The notes below the pieces were generated by a model. That model saw only the letters and a program-made list of their open reading frames with translations, ran no database searches and was not told where the DNA came from. From the NCBI GenBank assembly GCA_002686955.1, contig NYZA01000164.1, positions 1 to 11,671 on the forward strand: 11,671 nt of DNA, given 5' to 3'. Positions 1 through 6,239 of this stretch are shown piece by piece (position 1 is the first letter of the stretch; the number at the start of each line of letters is the position of its first letter). Source of the DNA: Gemmatimonadota bacterium (GTDB lineage: Bacteria; GCA-2686955). Position numbers and translations under genes: made by a program.

Positions 1-21
1 ACCGTTCGGCGTCATGGGCAT
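1..21 (-). CDS. Start of an unidentified gene running off the left edge (partial)
   Basis: Only seven codons (MPMTPNG) lie inside the window, so no function can be given. The start is called from its signals. On the minus strand GGGAGG (positions 33-28) sits six bases before an ATG at 21-19, which is an ideal Shine-Dalgarno arrangement. A promoter-like pair, TTGTCC and GATAAT, lies just upstream at 78-49. A second ATG at 15-13 in the same frame is less well spaced. The gene starts 75 bases after the stop of the regulator gene on the same strand and appears to have its own transcription start. It could also be a chance start. Confidence 0.5.
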
Positions 22-48
22 CGGGAACCTCCCTTGGTCGGCCCCGGC

Positions 49-78
49 ATTATCCCGGCAAAGGCGGCGGCAGGACAA
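49..78 (-). promoter_or_regulatory. Candidate sigma70-type promoter for the left-edge gene
   Basis: On the minus strand the -35 element is TTGTCC (78-73, 4 of 6 matches to TTGACA) and the -10 element is GATAAT (54-49, 5 of 6 matches to TATAAT), with an 18-base spacer. Transcription would begin near 42, giving a short leader of about 20 bases that contains the GGGAGG ribosome binding site. It is one of the better-looking promoters in this GC-rich window. It has not been tested. Confidence 0.5.
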
Positions 79-96
79 GGGAGGGAGAAAGCCCGG

Positions 97-708
97 TCAA
101 TCCTTGAAGCGGAAGTGTTCGATCCGTTCGACACTGACATCGTCGCCGAGTGTGGCCTGGATTAGACGGAGCTCGCTCTCGCAAAGGCTGGGGCAGATCC
201 GGGCCGCCCTTTCGATCGCACAATGGCTCTCCACGAGCTCGACTCCACCGCCCGATCGGCGCACGGACTCGGCCATGTAGTTCTCTTCGCGTCTGATTCG
301 CGCCAATTCGGTGATGCGATCGGCCAGAGATGCCTCGCTCCGCTCCGGAATGCGGGCGCGGTAGCGCTCGAGCTGCCGCTCGGCTCGATCGGCCACCAAT
401 CTCTCCAATCCCTCATCACCGAAGAGGTCTCGAATCGCTAGCAGCAAACCCGCCGCGAACTCCGCGTGAGAATCCGGGAATCGGGCGTGCCCCTTGGACG
501 TCAAGCACCAGAGATGAGCCGGACGACCCTTGCCGCTCCGCTCCTTGGTGTAATCGACGAGAGCGTCCGCCCGCAGACCGGCGAGCTGCTGATGAGCCGC
601 CGCCGCGGTCACCCCCAGGTTCTCCGCGATCTTTCCCGCGGTCATCGGTCCCAGGGTCTTGAGCATGACGAGCAGTTTCTCCCCGGAGGAGGCGCCGCTA
701 CCCGCCAT
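97..708 (-). CDS. SufR/DeoR-like helix-turn-helix transcriptional regulator
   Basis: Predicted cytoplasmic DNA-binding regulator of 203 residues. Residues 8-70 form a winged helix (EKLLVMLKTLGPMTAGKIAE, then a recognition-helix region) ending in the GRPxxLW wing (61-67) typical of the SufR-like group. The C-terminal part keeps the family pattern HC...CPSLCxxEL, with Cys163, Cys172 and Cys176. Cys163 and Cys176 are 12 residues apart, as in the first Cys pair of cyanobacterial SufR. The later family cysteines, including the usual C-terminal RCxY end, are absent because the protein stops at IEHFRFKD. An Fe-S cluster, if bound, would need unusual ligation. I chose the ATG at 708, which overlaps the end of the flavin-reductase gene by 11 bases. 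A TTG at 726 would add six residues. It is probably co-transcribed with that gene and may autoregulate; its targets are unknown. Confidence 0.8.
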   Translation of the reverse strand: MAGSGASSGEKLLVMLKTLGPMTAGKIAENLGVTAAAAHQQLAGLRADALVDYTKERSGKGRPAHLWCLTSKGHARFPDSHAEFAAGLLLAIRDLFGDEGLERLVADRAERQLERYRARIPERSEASLADRITELARIRREENYMAESVRRSGGGVELVESHCAIERAARICPSLCESELRLIQATLGDDVSVERIEHFRFKD

Positions 709-1201
709 AGAAGACGTTCTCGCCAAGATCCCTGAGCCAGAGAGTGGCGTCGTCGGCGCGGCCCTCGGGAAGCTCGCGCACCGCGGCTTCGGTCACCTCG
801 CCGACAACGATCGAATGGTCCCCAATCGTGAGAGTCTCGACCACGCGACACTCGACCCAGGCCGGCGTCGCCGTGAGGACCGGAACTCCCCCGGGGCTGC
901 GCTCGAACGCGTGACCGCCGATCGTATCTCCCTCGCGCTCGTGCGGCTTGAAGAAGGTGAAGGCCAGATCCTTCTGGTCCTTGCCCAGGACGTTCAAGGC
1001 AAACCGCCCGGAGTCGCTGACGATCGCATGCGATCTCGAATCGACCTTGACTCCGATCGCCACGAGGGGCGGTTCGAAGGAAGCCTGCGTGGCCCAATTG
1101 ATCGTGGAAGCGGCAACCGAGTCGTCGCCGGCTTCAGCGGTCAAGACATACAGGCCATAGGGGATCATGCGGAGGGCGGTCTTTTTGGCATCATTGTTCA
1201 T
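698..1201 (-). CDS. Flavin reductase-like FMN-binding split-barrel protein
   Basis: Predicted 167-residue cytoplasmic flavoprotein of the flavin-reductase-like domain family, which binds FMN and uses or supplies reduced flavin. The N-terminal IPYGLYVLTAEAGDD, the central ASTINWATQASFEPPLVAIG (FMN-binding strand-loop region) and the ending GENVFYGG are typical. The substrate or partner cannot be read from sequence. Some relatives act in rubredoxin or diflavin systems of anaerobes. I start it at the ATG at 1201, preceded by CTGGAAACCCA, because the further ATG at 1252 overlaps a good -10 hexamer and so could not be in the transcript. That longer reading would add 17 unconserved residues. It overlaps the following regulator gene by 11 bases, so the two form an operon. 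Confidence 0.85.
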   Translation of the reverse strand: MNNDAKKTALRMIPYGLYVLTAEAGDDSVAASTINWATQASFEPPLVAIGVKVDSRSHAIVSDSGRFALNVLGKDQKDLAFTFFKPHEREGDTIGGHAFERSPGGVPVLTATPAWVECRVVETLTIGDHSIVVGEVTEAAVRELPEGRADDATLWLRDLGENVFYGG

Positions 1202-1251
1202 TGGGTTTCCAGGTGTTGGGAAACATCCGTCGTGCGGATTCCTTTCAGTCA

Positions 1252-1280
1252 TTGATAAAGCGAATCCTATATAAAGTCAA
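1252..1280 (-). promoter_or_regulatory. Candidate promoter of the flavin reductase-regulator operon
   Basis: On the minus strand TTGACT (1280-1275, 5 of 6 matches) and TATCAA (1257-1252, 4 of 6) are separated by exactly 17 bases in a locally AT-rich patch. The -10 hexamer overlaps an upstream in-frame ATG (1252-1250), so translation must start downstream at 1201. A 6-bp inverted repeat (GGATTC at 1267-1262 and GAATCC at 1241-1236, 20 bases apart) straddles the -10 and the likely start site and could be an operator. Confidence 0.5.
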
Positions 1281-1369
1281 CGGGGCCGGTCGCGTTTGTT
1301 GGAGGGCTGCGCGCTTGCTCCTTGCCGTTCGTTATCATTGACGGGCTGTCCCCACAAGTGACGCGCCGG

Positions 1370-1399
1370 TTGATGGAATCGCCGATCCTGCGCTAAACT
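1370..1399 (+). promoter_or_regulatory. Weak candidate promoter of the first beta-helix gene
   Basis: TTGATG (1370-1375, 4 of 6) and TAAACT (1394-1399, 4 of 6) are 18 bases apart, about 60 bases ahead of the ATG at 1460. The match is only moderate and the surrounding DNA is GC-rich, so this is a suggestion. The 207 bases between the divergent genes at 1201 and 1460 hold this candidate, the opposing promoter at 1252-1280, and nothing else I can identify. Confidence 0.3.
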
Positions 1400-1459
1400 T
1401 GGTGGACGCGCTTCGGATTTCGCCGATCGCACCAGGGGTGATTCCACGAGGAGGACTTC

Positions 1460-2704
1460 ATGCATCGACCCCATGATTCCCATTTTGGGACGACAAGTAC
1501 GTCTTTCCGCGCTCCGCTCGCGGGAGCATTCGCCCTCGCGTTGATCTGGGCCGGACCAGGTCGCGCCTGGACGATCAATGTGCCGGCCGACATGCTCACG
1601 ATCCAGGCCGCGATCGACACGATTGCAGCCGGCGATACCGTCATGGTTCATCCCGGCAACTACGCCGAGTCGATCGATTTCGGCGGCAAGTCGATCGTGG
1701 TCACCGGAACGGCGCCGGACGAGCTCGATACCGTCAAGGCCACGGTCATCGATGCCGGCGGCCTCGCGACGGTGGTGAGCTTCCAATCCGGAGAGGACGA
1801 AGGTGCGGTGCTCGCGGGGCTCACTCTCACCGGAGGGCGTGGTGCGCCAAACGGCGGCGGCGTCAATTGCGACGGCGCCAGTCCGACTCTTGACCACTGC
1901 GTGATCATCGCGAACAGTGCGGCTGAGAGCGGGGGCGGAGTGAGCGGTAGCGACGCTTCTCCAACTCTCAGCGACTGCATCATCGACAGCAACTTCGCCT
2001 CTACGGCGCAAGGAGGAGGCTTCTCATTTTCCGGATCATCGAATCCGACCTTCGTGCGCTGTCTGATCGCTCGAAACCACGCGGCGACACGCGGGGGTGG
2101 CGGCGCGTGCTCCGATGGCACGGAGCCGTCTCTGAGCAACTCCGTCGTGTTCTTCAACACGGCCGATGGCAGAGGCGGCGGTCTGGCGGTGGGCGGGTCG
2201 GGCGCAATGACACTCACAAACTGCGCCATCAGCGAGAATCTGGCCGAGGCAGGAAGCGGTATCGACGTACGCGCACTCGGCGCACTGATGATCGATCAGG
2301 TCACGGTCGCCGGAAATGTCGCGAATCCCTCGGGCGGCGCGATCCTGCTGGCGGGTGAAGGATCGATCGGCAACAGCGTGTTGTGGGGCAACTCACCAGA
2401 TGAGATCATGCTCGAGGGCGCGGGCAGCGCAGATGTGCGCTACACCGATGTGAGAGGTTCATACTCGGGAGAAGGGAACCTCGATGTGGACCCAAACTTT
2501 GCTCTCTACTTCCAGCGTGGCTATCCCCTCCGCGCCGGCTCGCCTTGCATCGATGCCGCCGATCCGGCTGTAGAGGACGGTATCTGGGACGCGCATCCCA
2601 GCTGGCCGGCACCCTACTCGAACGGCGTCCGGGCCGATATGGGTGCATACGGCGGTCCGGGAAACGCCGATTGGATCGGCTTTCTCGCGCTTCTTGGCCG
2701 CTGA
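1460..2704 (+). CDS. Secreted right-handed parallel beta-helix repeat protein
   Basis: A 414-residue exported protein. A positively charged N-terminus and a hydrophobic run (about residues 18-31, LAGAFALALIWAG) end in an AxA-like site near GRA-W (36-37), consistent with a signal peptide. Residues 38-100 match the start of many such proteins (INVPADMLTIQAAIDTIAAG, then DTVMVHPGNY). Residues 120-315 carry five to seven PbH1-type coils of about 23-28 residues with GGG turns and the pattern SPTLxxCxIxxN. The end (GNLDVDPNF, SPCIDAADP, DMGAYGGPGN) is the usual closing segment of the family. No C-terminal sorting domain or anchor is visible, so it may be released to the periplasm or outside. The ribosome binding site GAGGAG (1449-1454) is five bases before the ATG. 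Polysaccharide binding or cleavage is known in the fold, but no catalytic residues can be assigned. A paralogue lies at 6240-7313. Confidence 0.9.
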   Translation: MHRPHDSHFGTTSTSFRAPLAGAFALALIWAGPGRAWTINVPADMLTIQAAIDTIAAGDTVMVHPGNYAESIDFGGKSIVVTGTAPDELDTVKATVIDAGGLATVVSFQSGEDEGAVLAGLTLTGGRGAPNGGGVNCDGASPTLDHCVIIANSAAESGGGVSGSDASPTLSDCIIDSNFASTAQGGGFSFSGSSNPTFVRCLIARNHAATRGGGGACSDGTEPSLSNSVVFFNTADGRGGGLAVGGSGAMTLTNCAISENLAEAGSGIDVRALGALMIDQVTVAGNVANPSGGAILLAGEGSIGNSVLWGNSPDEIMLEGAGSADVRYTDVRGSYSGEGNLDVDPNFALYFQRGYPLRAGSPCIDAADPAVEDGIWDAHPSWPAPYSNGVRADMGAYGGPGNADWIGFLALLGR

Positions 2705-2729
2705 TGATTCGACCCGTCTGCGCTATGAT

Positions 2730-2791
2730 GGCCTGCCCCTACGAGGAACAGGAATACCCCGCCGGAGGGCGGGGGAAGGCAGGCCTTCTTT
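2730..2791 (+). terminator. Nested hairpin element, probable terminator or structured RNA
   Basis: Two sets of complementary segments lie here. CCCCGCC (2757-2763) pairs with GGCGGGG (2768-2774) around the four-base loop GGAG. GGCCTGCC (2730-2737) pairs with GGCAGGCC (2778-2785), enclosing the first hairpin. An alternative short hairpin GAAGG/CCTTC (2775-2779 and 2784-2788) competes with the outer stem and is followed by TTT (2789-2791). The element starts 25 bases after the stop of the beta-helix gene, so termination is the simplest role. The two mutually exclusive pairings and a TATGAT (2724-2729) just before the outer stem also allow a small structured RNA. It matches no riboswitch consensus I know. 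Confidence 0.5.
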
Positions 2792-2831
2792 CATGGTGCA
2801 GCGATCGAACGACTTCGGAGGCATCGCATCT

Positions 2832-3184
2832 CAGCCGCACTACCCGCAAGTTCGGGTCGATCCCGACGGAAAAGTGTTGCGGAAACTTGGCTTCAATCCG
2901 GGCACTGAGATCTTGCGCCGCCAGCTCACCGAAGCCCCGGATGTCGAGGGACGTATCCTGGCGGGGAAAGAGCTGGCCGAGACCGGGAAGAGACGCAACA
3001 TAGAAGCGATAGGAGCACAGCCTACACGAGTGAACCCTTCTGGGGCGTACGGGTGGAGATGGCCCGTGCATTGGCGAAGGCTAGGAGCGAGCACGCAATC
3101 GAGGCGTTGGTGAAGATGCTCGAGAGCGAATCGGATCCGATCGCCATGGCCAGGGTGGCCGCGGCGCGCGGCTCGTACCGCGAC
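2832..3184 (+). pseudogene. Frameshifted remnant of an M1-family aminopeptidase C-terminal region
   Basis: No intact gene fits, but two frames read in order resemble the C-terminal part of M1 metallopeptidases. The frame from 2832 gives VRVDPDGKVLRKLGF, then GTEILRRQLTEAPDVEGRIL and AGKELAETGKRRNIEAI. Known members have the pattern VRxDPxGxxLKxLxF followed by a HEAT-like region. Around 3009-3031 the similarity switches frame and goes on as SEPFWGVRVEMARALAKARS, then AIEALVKMLESESDP and VAAARGSYRD; the DPFWGVRxEAARALG motif is characteristic. Only about 115 of the usual 800-900 residues remain. There is no catalytic HExxH part and no plausible start, so this is decayed DNA rather than a functional gene. 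A sequencing indel could explain the frameshift but not the missing N-terminal body. The rest of 2705-3283 holds the hairpin element and nothing else I recognise. Confidence 0.65.
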
Positions 3185-3283
3185 GCACGAACGGCTTCCG
3201 CTCCGCGCACCTATCTCGACCGCGAAGGGCGGTGCCCGATGGTGTTGTCAGGGTTTCGACGACCAGCGAATCACCTCGACCCC

Positions 3284-4987
3284 TCAGGCCCCACCCAGCG
3301 ACCCGATCCTTCCCCAAGTAGCCGGATCGAGCCTCGACGAAACCGCCAGAGGCCAGTGCCAGACCGCACGCCCGATCTGCGGAGTGTCGCTATTTGGTGC
3401 CCAATCGAGCCTTACGAAACACCGCGCGATTCTCGGATCGACACGCGGCGGCCCGGGAGCGGAAGACCAGCGCCACAAGCTCTGATCATCCGCCATCAGC
3501 TCCGGATCGTCGAGCCGCCCTGAATACTCTCCGATCACCTTGTCGATCGCCGTCGACCGCCCGCGGCCATCGAAGCTCCACCGGAAGGCCCAGTCCCCGG
3601 TCCCTGAAATCCGTCGGTCGCCGTCCGCATCGACCCAGACTGTCAAAGTCGTGATGCCGCCTGTCCCTCCTGGAAAGAAGTGTCGCTCGAGGGCCAACTC
3701 CCCTGTCGCGGGGTCGAGCTGGATCGGCAGGGCTCGCTCCACCTCGAGACTCTCCCCGCCTGGGGGACGGTTTGCGAGCTGCATCGGGGCGCGGCTGTTT
3801 ACGCCGCCGGCCGCCTCGATGGCGACCAGGTTCCAAGTGCGCCACCACCGCATTCTTCTCAAGTCGAGTTGCGGTACGTCACGGATTCGGGGTTGGGCAC
3901 TGCCGGGCTCCAGCTCGAAAGGCGCGAGAGAGAGCTCCTTGAGATCGCGCACTGCCGTGGGCACCGCGTCGATCCACTCCCTCTGAGCAGCCGGAAGCGC
4001 ACCCCGCAAGGCCTCGGCGAATCCGTCGACTGGTCCGCGGGCCGTGGCCGCCGCCTCGGGAGAGAGCGTGCCCCCGCGCCGCAGCCGTACCAAGGCCTCG
4101 ATGATCGGCTCCACTTTGCGCGCCGTCTCTTGTGAGAGCCTCGGCCCCTCCCCATCCGCCAGCCGATGAATGCCCAGCACCGTCCGCGCGAGCGAGTCGG
4201 CGTTGTAGGGGTCGGCGCGCCCCGCCGTGATCGATCCGACCAGCACCGCCGCCGCCGCGAGAACCACCCCGAACGCGCGCTTCACGAGAGCCGGACGCAT
4301 CCGCCCGATTCGGTGAACCCGCGACCCGATCGCCCCGCCGATCAGAGCAGCCGGCGCACAGATGGCCGCCCAGCGCAGGTCCACCACTCCGTAGCTCCAA
4401 TGGCCCAGGAAACCCGCGGCCGAGGCTGCGACCACGATCGGCGCGGTCGTTGCGGCCGCACGCAGCGGCGGAACACCCGCCGCCAGCAAGACGGGCAAGG
4501 TGACGATCCCGCCGCCGATCCCCAGGAGTCCCGCGACCACACCGTTGACTCCCCCAAGACCCGCTCCGGCGGCTACCTGAATCGATCGCCTGGGCCAGCC
4601 GCGCCCGCGCCCCCCCTCGCGCCGTCCCCCCTCCGCCTGCAGCAAAAAGCGCAGCGACGCGAACGCGAGCAGCGCCACGACCCCCCAACGCAGCATTCGC
4701 ACATCGTGCCGCCCCGCCTCGAAGGCGGCCAACGGGGCCAGCGCGATCCCGATCGCCGCGGCGGGCCATACGATCAACCCGATCGCCTGGCGCCGCCGTA
4801 TGTACTCGATCGACGCCGCCGAGCCCGCGAGCATGTTGAGAAGGAGAGCCGTCGATGCGGCAACCCGGTAGGAGGCCCCGAGCCCGTAGATCAGAGGCAG
4901 GTAGACGATTCCCCCCCCGAGGCCAAAGGTCGTGAAAAGCGCCGCGACCCCCGTGACCGCAAACGCGGCCAGGGCGATCTCGCTCAC
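3284..4987 (-). CDS. TauE/SafE (TSUP) family membrane transporter with long C-terminal domain
   Basis: Predicted inner-membrane protein of 567 residues. Residues 1-255 are a TSUP unit with two inverted halves: FTTFGLGGGIVYLPLIYGLG (18-37) and VNGVVAGLLGIGGGIVTLPV (147-166), each starting a multi-helix bundle, about eight membrane segments in all. Family members move sulfite, sulfonates, sulfide-derived anions or other small organic anions. Residues 256-567 are additional and soluble. A helical part (about 262-355) is followed by a beta-rich part with an acidic loop DADGDRRIS (453-461) that resembles a calcium-binding loop but lacks the final Glu of an EF-hand. Ordinary TSUP proteins end near 250-300 residues. 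The start is the GTG at 4987, which overlaps the preceding gene's TGA (GTGA) and is preceded by GGAG four bases away. An ATG at 5050 would add 21 residues. The substrate is inferred only from family and from its sulfur-carrier-type neighbours. Confidence 0.8.
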   Translation of the reverse strand: MSEIALAAFAVTGVAALFTTFGLGGGIVYLPLIYGLGASYRVAASTALLLNMLAGSAASIEYIRRRQAIGLIVWPAAAIGIALAPLAAFEAGRHDVRMLRWGVVALLAFASLRFLLQAEGGRREGGRGRGWPRRSIQVAAGAGLGGVNGVVAGLLGIGGGIVTLPVLLAAGVPPLRAAATTAPIVVAASAAGFLGHWSYGVVDLRWAAICAPAALIGGAIGSRVHRIGRMRPALVKRAFGVVLAAAAVLVGSITAGRADPYNADSLARTVLGIHRLADGEGPRLSQETARKVEPIIEALVRLRRGGTLSPEAAATARGPVDGFAEALRGALPAAQREWIDAVPTAVRDLKELSLAPFELEPGSAQPRIRDVPQLDLRRMRWWRTWNLVAIEAAGGVNSRAPMQLANRPPGGESLEVERALPIQLDPATGELALERHFFPGGTGGITTLTVWVDADGDRRISGTGDWAFRWSFDGRGRSTAIDKVIGEYSGRLDDPELMADDQSLWRWSSAPGPPRVDPRIARCFVRLDWAPNSDTPQIGRAVWHWPLAVSSRLDPATWGRIGSLGGA

Positions 4988-5721
4988 GAAGCTCCAGAGC
5001 AGACCGGGCAGTCGGGCCGCCGCGGAGCATCGAGTCGCTGGAAGCTCCATCGGGCCAGGTCGAAGCGGAGCAGACGACCCCCCGGACCCCCGGGAAGCCC
5101 GGCGAGGATCTTGACGACCTCCGCGGCGCCGATGCAGCCCGCGACCGCAGAGGTTGCGCCAAGCACCGGAAAGGGCTTCTCGAGCGGTGGTGGCGACTCA
5201 CAGAGGCACGCCAGACAGGCGCTCTCGCCAGGGAGCACGACGAGCACCTGACCGAGCCACCCGTGCATTGCCGCATCGATAAAGGGGATACGCGCGCAGA
5301 CCGCCGCTTCGTTGAGCCAGAGTCGCTGCTCCATCGAAGGCGGAGCACTCAGCACCGCATCCATCCCCGCCACCAGCTCCTTCGCGTGCTCCCGGGAGCA
5401 CGTATCGGAGCCGATCGCCTCGTAAACGATATCTCCATTCACCCGCCGCAACGCCTCGATCCCGGAATCGATCCCCGGATCCCCCAAGGCTGTGTCGGCC
5501 ATCGCTATCATGCGGTGCATATGCGCCGGCTTGATCGGCTCACCGTGCGCCACGCGCAACCGGCCGATCCCCGCCACGGCCAGCTCGAGCGCCGCCGGAC
5601 CGCCGAGCCCGCCGATCCGAGCGCAAAGAACCGACGAAGCAGCGAGACGGGCCTGTCCCTCGGCACCAAAACCGGGCAGGAGCATCTGATCCCTGGCTCG
5701 ATCCAGCGGCGGAATCGTCAT
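4984..5721 (-). CDS. MoeB/ThiF/HesA-like E1 homologue with degenerate nucleotide site
   Basis: A 245-residue protein of the ThiF fold, normally an enzyme that adenylates the C-terminal Gly of a MoaD or ThiS partner. The family outline is clear: RARDQMLLPGFGAEGQARL (8-26), the Rossmann region VLCARIGGLGGPAALELA (31-48), GAAEVVKILAG (198-208) and the zinc motifs CxxC at 169/172 and 238/241. The active-site residues differ. By ungapped comparison with E. coli MoeB from memory, the first Gly of GxGGLG is Arg35, the DFD of the second strand is His59-Gly60-Glu61, the Lys after the Arg finger is Gly83, and the TDN aspartate is Pro128. The Arg finger (Arg70) is kept. It may therefore bind its partner without the usual ATP chemistry. 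GGGAGG lies six bases before the ATG at 5721, two bases after the MoaD-like gene's stop. It overlaps the transporter gene by four bases. Confidence 0.82.
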   Translation of the reverse strand: MTIPPLDRARDQMLLPGFGAEGQARLAASSVLCARIGGLGGPAALELAVAGIGRLRVAHGEPIKPAHMHRMIAMADTALGDPGIDSGIEALRRVNGDIVYEAIGSDTCSREHAKELVAGMDAVLSAPPSMEQRLWLNEAAVCARIPFIDAAMHGWLGQVLVVLPGESACLACLCESPPPLEKPFPVLGATSAVAGCIGAAEVVKILAGLPGGPGGRLLRFDLARWSFQRLDAPRRPDCPVCSGAS

Positions 5722-5723
5722 GC

Positions 5724-5990
5724 TCAACCTCCCGCGAGCGGGCTGAAGAGGAGGACTCGCTCCGCGCCATCCAGGTCGCGCGACGCCGGATCCGGAACGA
5801 TCTCGCCGTCGACCGCTACGATGATCTTGATCGGGCCACCGGGGTCGCAAATCCGGGATCGGTGGGGCGCGCCGACCAGCTCGGCCACGTGCCGGACCGC
5901 GTCGGCGGCCGAGGCGGCGCCCGAAGGGTCGAAAACGAGGCTCCGGCGGCCCGCAAGGTCGGCCAGAGCGGAATCGAGCTCGATGATCAT
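5724..5990 (-). CDS. MoaD/ThiS-like ubiquitin-fold sulfur-carrier-type protein
   Basis: A small cytoplasmic protein of 88 residues. Its C-terminal half (IKIIVAVDGEIVPDP, then RDLDGAERVLLFSPLAGG) follows the MoaD pattern of an AVN/D strand, a D-G-x-E/D-V turn and a free C-terminal Gly-Gly. In MoaD and ThiS this Gly-Gly is adenylated and thiocarboxylated to deliver sulfur for molybdopterin or thiazole. The middle helix (about 27-40) and overall length fit the family. It is the first gene of a three-gene minus-strand operon, two bases ahead of its E1-like partner. Its own ribosome binding site is weak (GGAAG about ten bases upstream). The 249 bases between its start and the divergent beta-helix gene hold no convincing promoter. 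Whether it serves Mo/W cofactor, another sulfur pathway or protein tagging cannot be decided here, and no moaE or thiG is visible. Confidence 0.8.
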   Translation of the reverse strand: MIIELDSALADLAGRRSLVFDPSGAASAADAVRHVAELVGAPHRSRICDPGGPIKIIVAVDGEIVPDPASRDLDGAERVLLFSPLAGG

Positions 5991-6239
5991 TTTCTGAATG
6001 CTTCCGTGGGTTCGGATCGGGAAAGAGGCGCGGCGAGCATATCTCGAATCTGGGCTTGGGAGGCGATACGCGATATCAAGACCCCGCCCCCGGATGCGAC
6101 GCAAACTCCAACGGTCGTCACCGACGAAGGGCCTGAACAGCCCGCGCTTTTGAACGCGTGCGCCGGAGCGCTCGTCGCTCGCGCGCGGCAAGACTACGGT
6201 TACCCTTGCGCGGACCCCAATCGCCCAAAGGAGGGCATC

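Noticed and set aside
1277-2011. Minus-strand open frame of 244 codons opposite the first beta-helix gene
   Set aside because: It is Arg-rich, has no recognisable domain, and lies antisense to a gene with a signal peptide and clear repeats.
2701-2757. Possible hammerhead ribozyme core, because CTGATGA occurs at 2701
   Set aside because: The string spans the stop codon of the beta-helix gene, and no correctly placed GAAA and supporting stems follow.
4166-5251. Long open frame of 361 codons on the plus strand opposite the transporter and E1-like genes
   Set aside because: Its product is very rich in Arg, Pro, Gly and Ser with no domain pattern, and it lies antisense to two genes with clear family motifs. 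GC-rich DNA readily leaves such frames open.
3879-5348. Long open frame of 489 codons on the minus strand, in another frame across the transporter gene
   Set aside because: The product is Arg/Gly/Ser-rich low-complexity sequence and shares DNA with the TSUP gene, whose frame carries the real motifs.
6150-6239. Promoter search ahead of the second beta-helix gene (TTGAAC at 6150)
   Set aside because: No acceptable -10 hexamer occurs 16-18 bases downstream, so I do not list a promoter.
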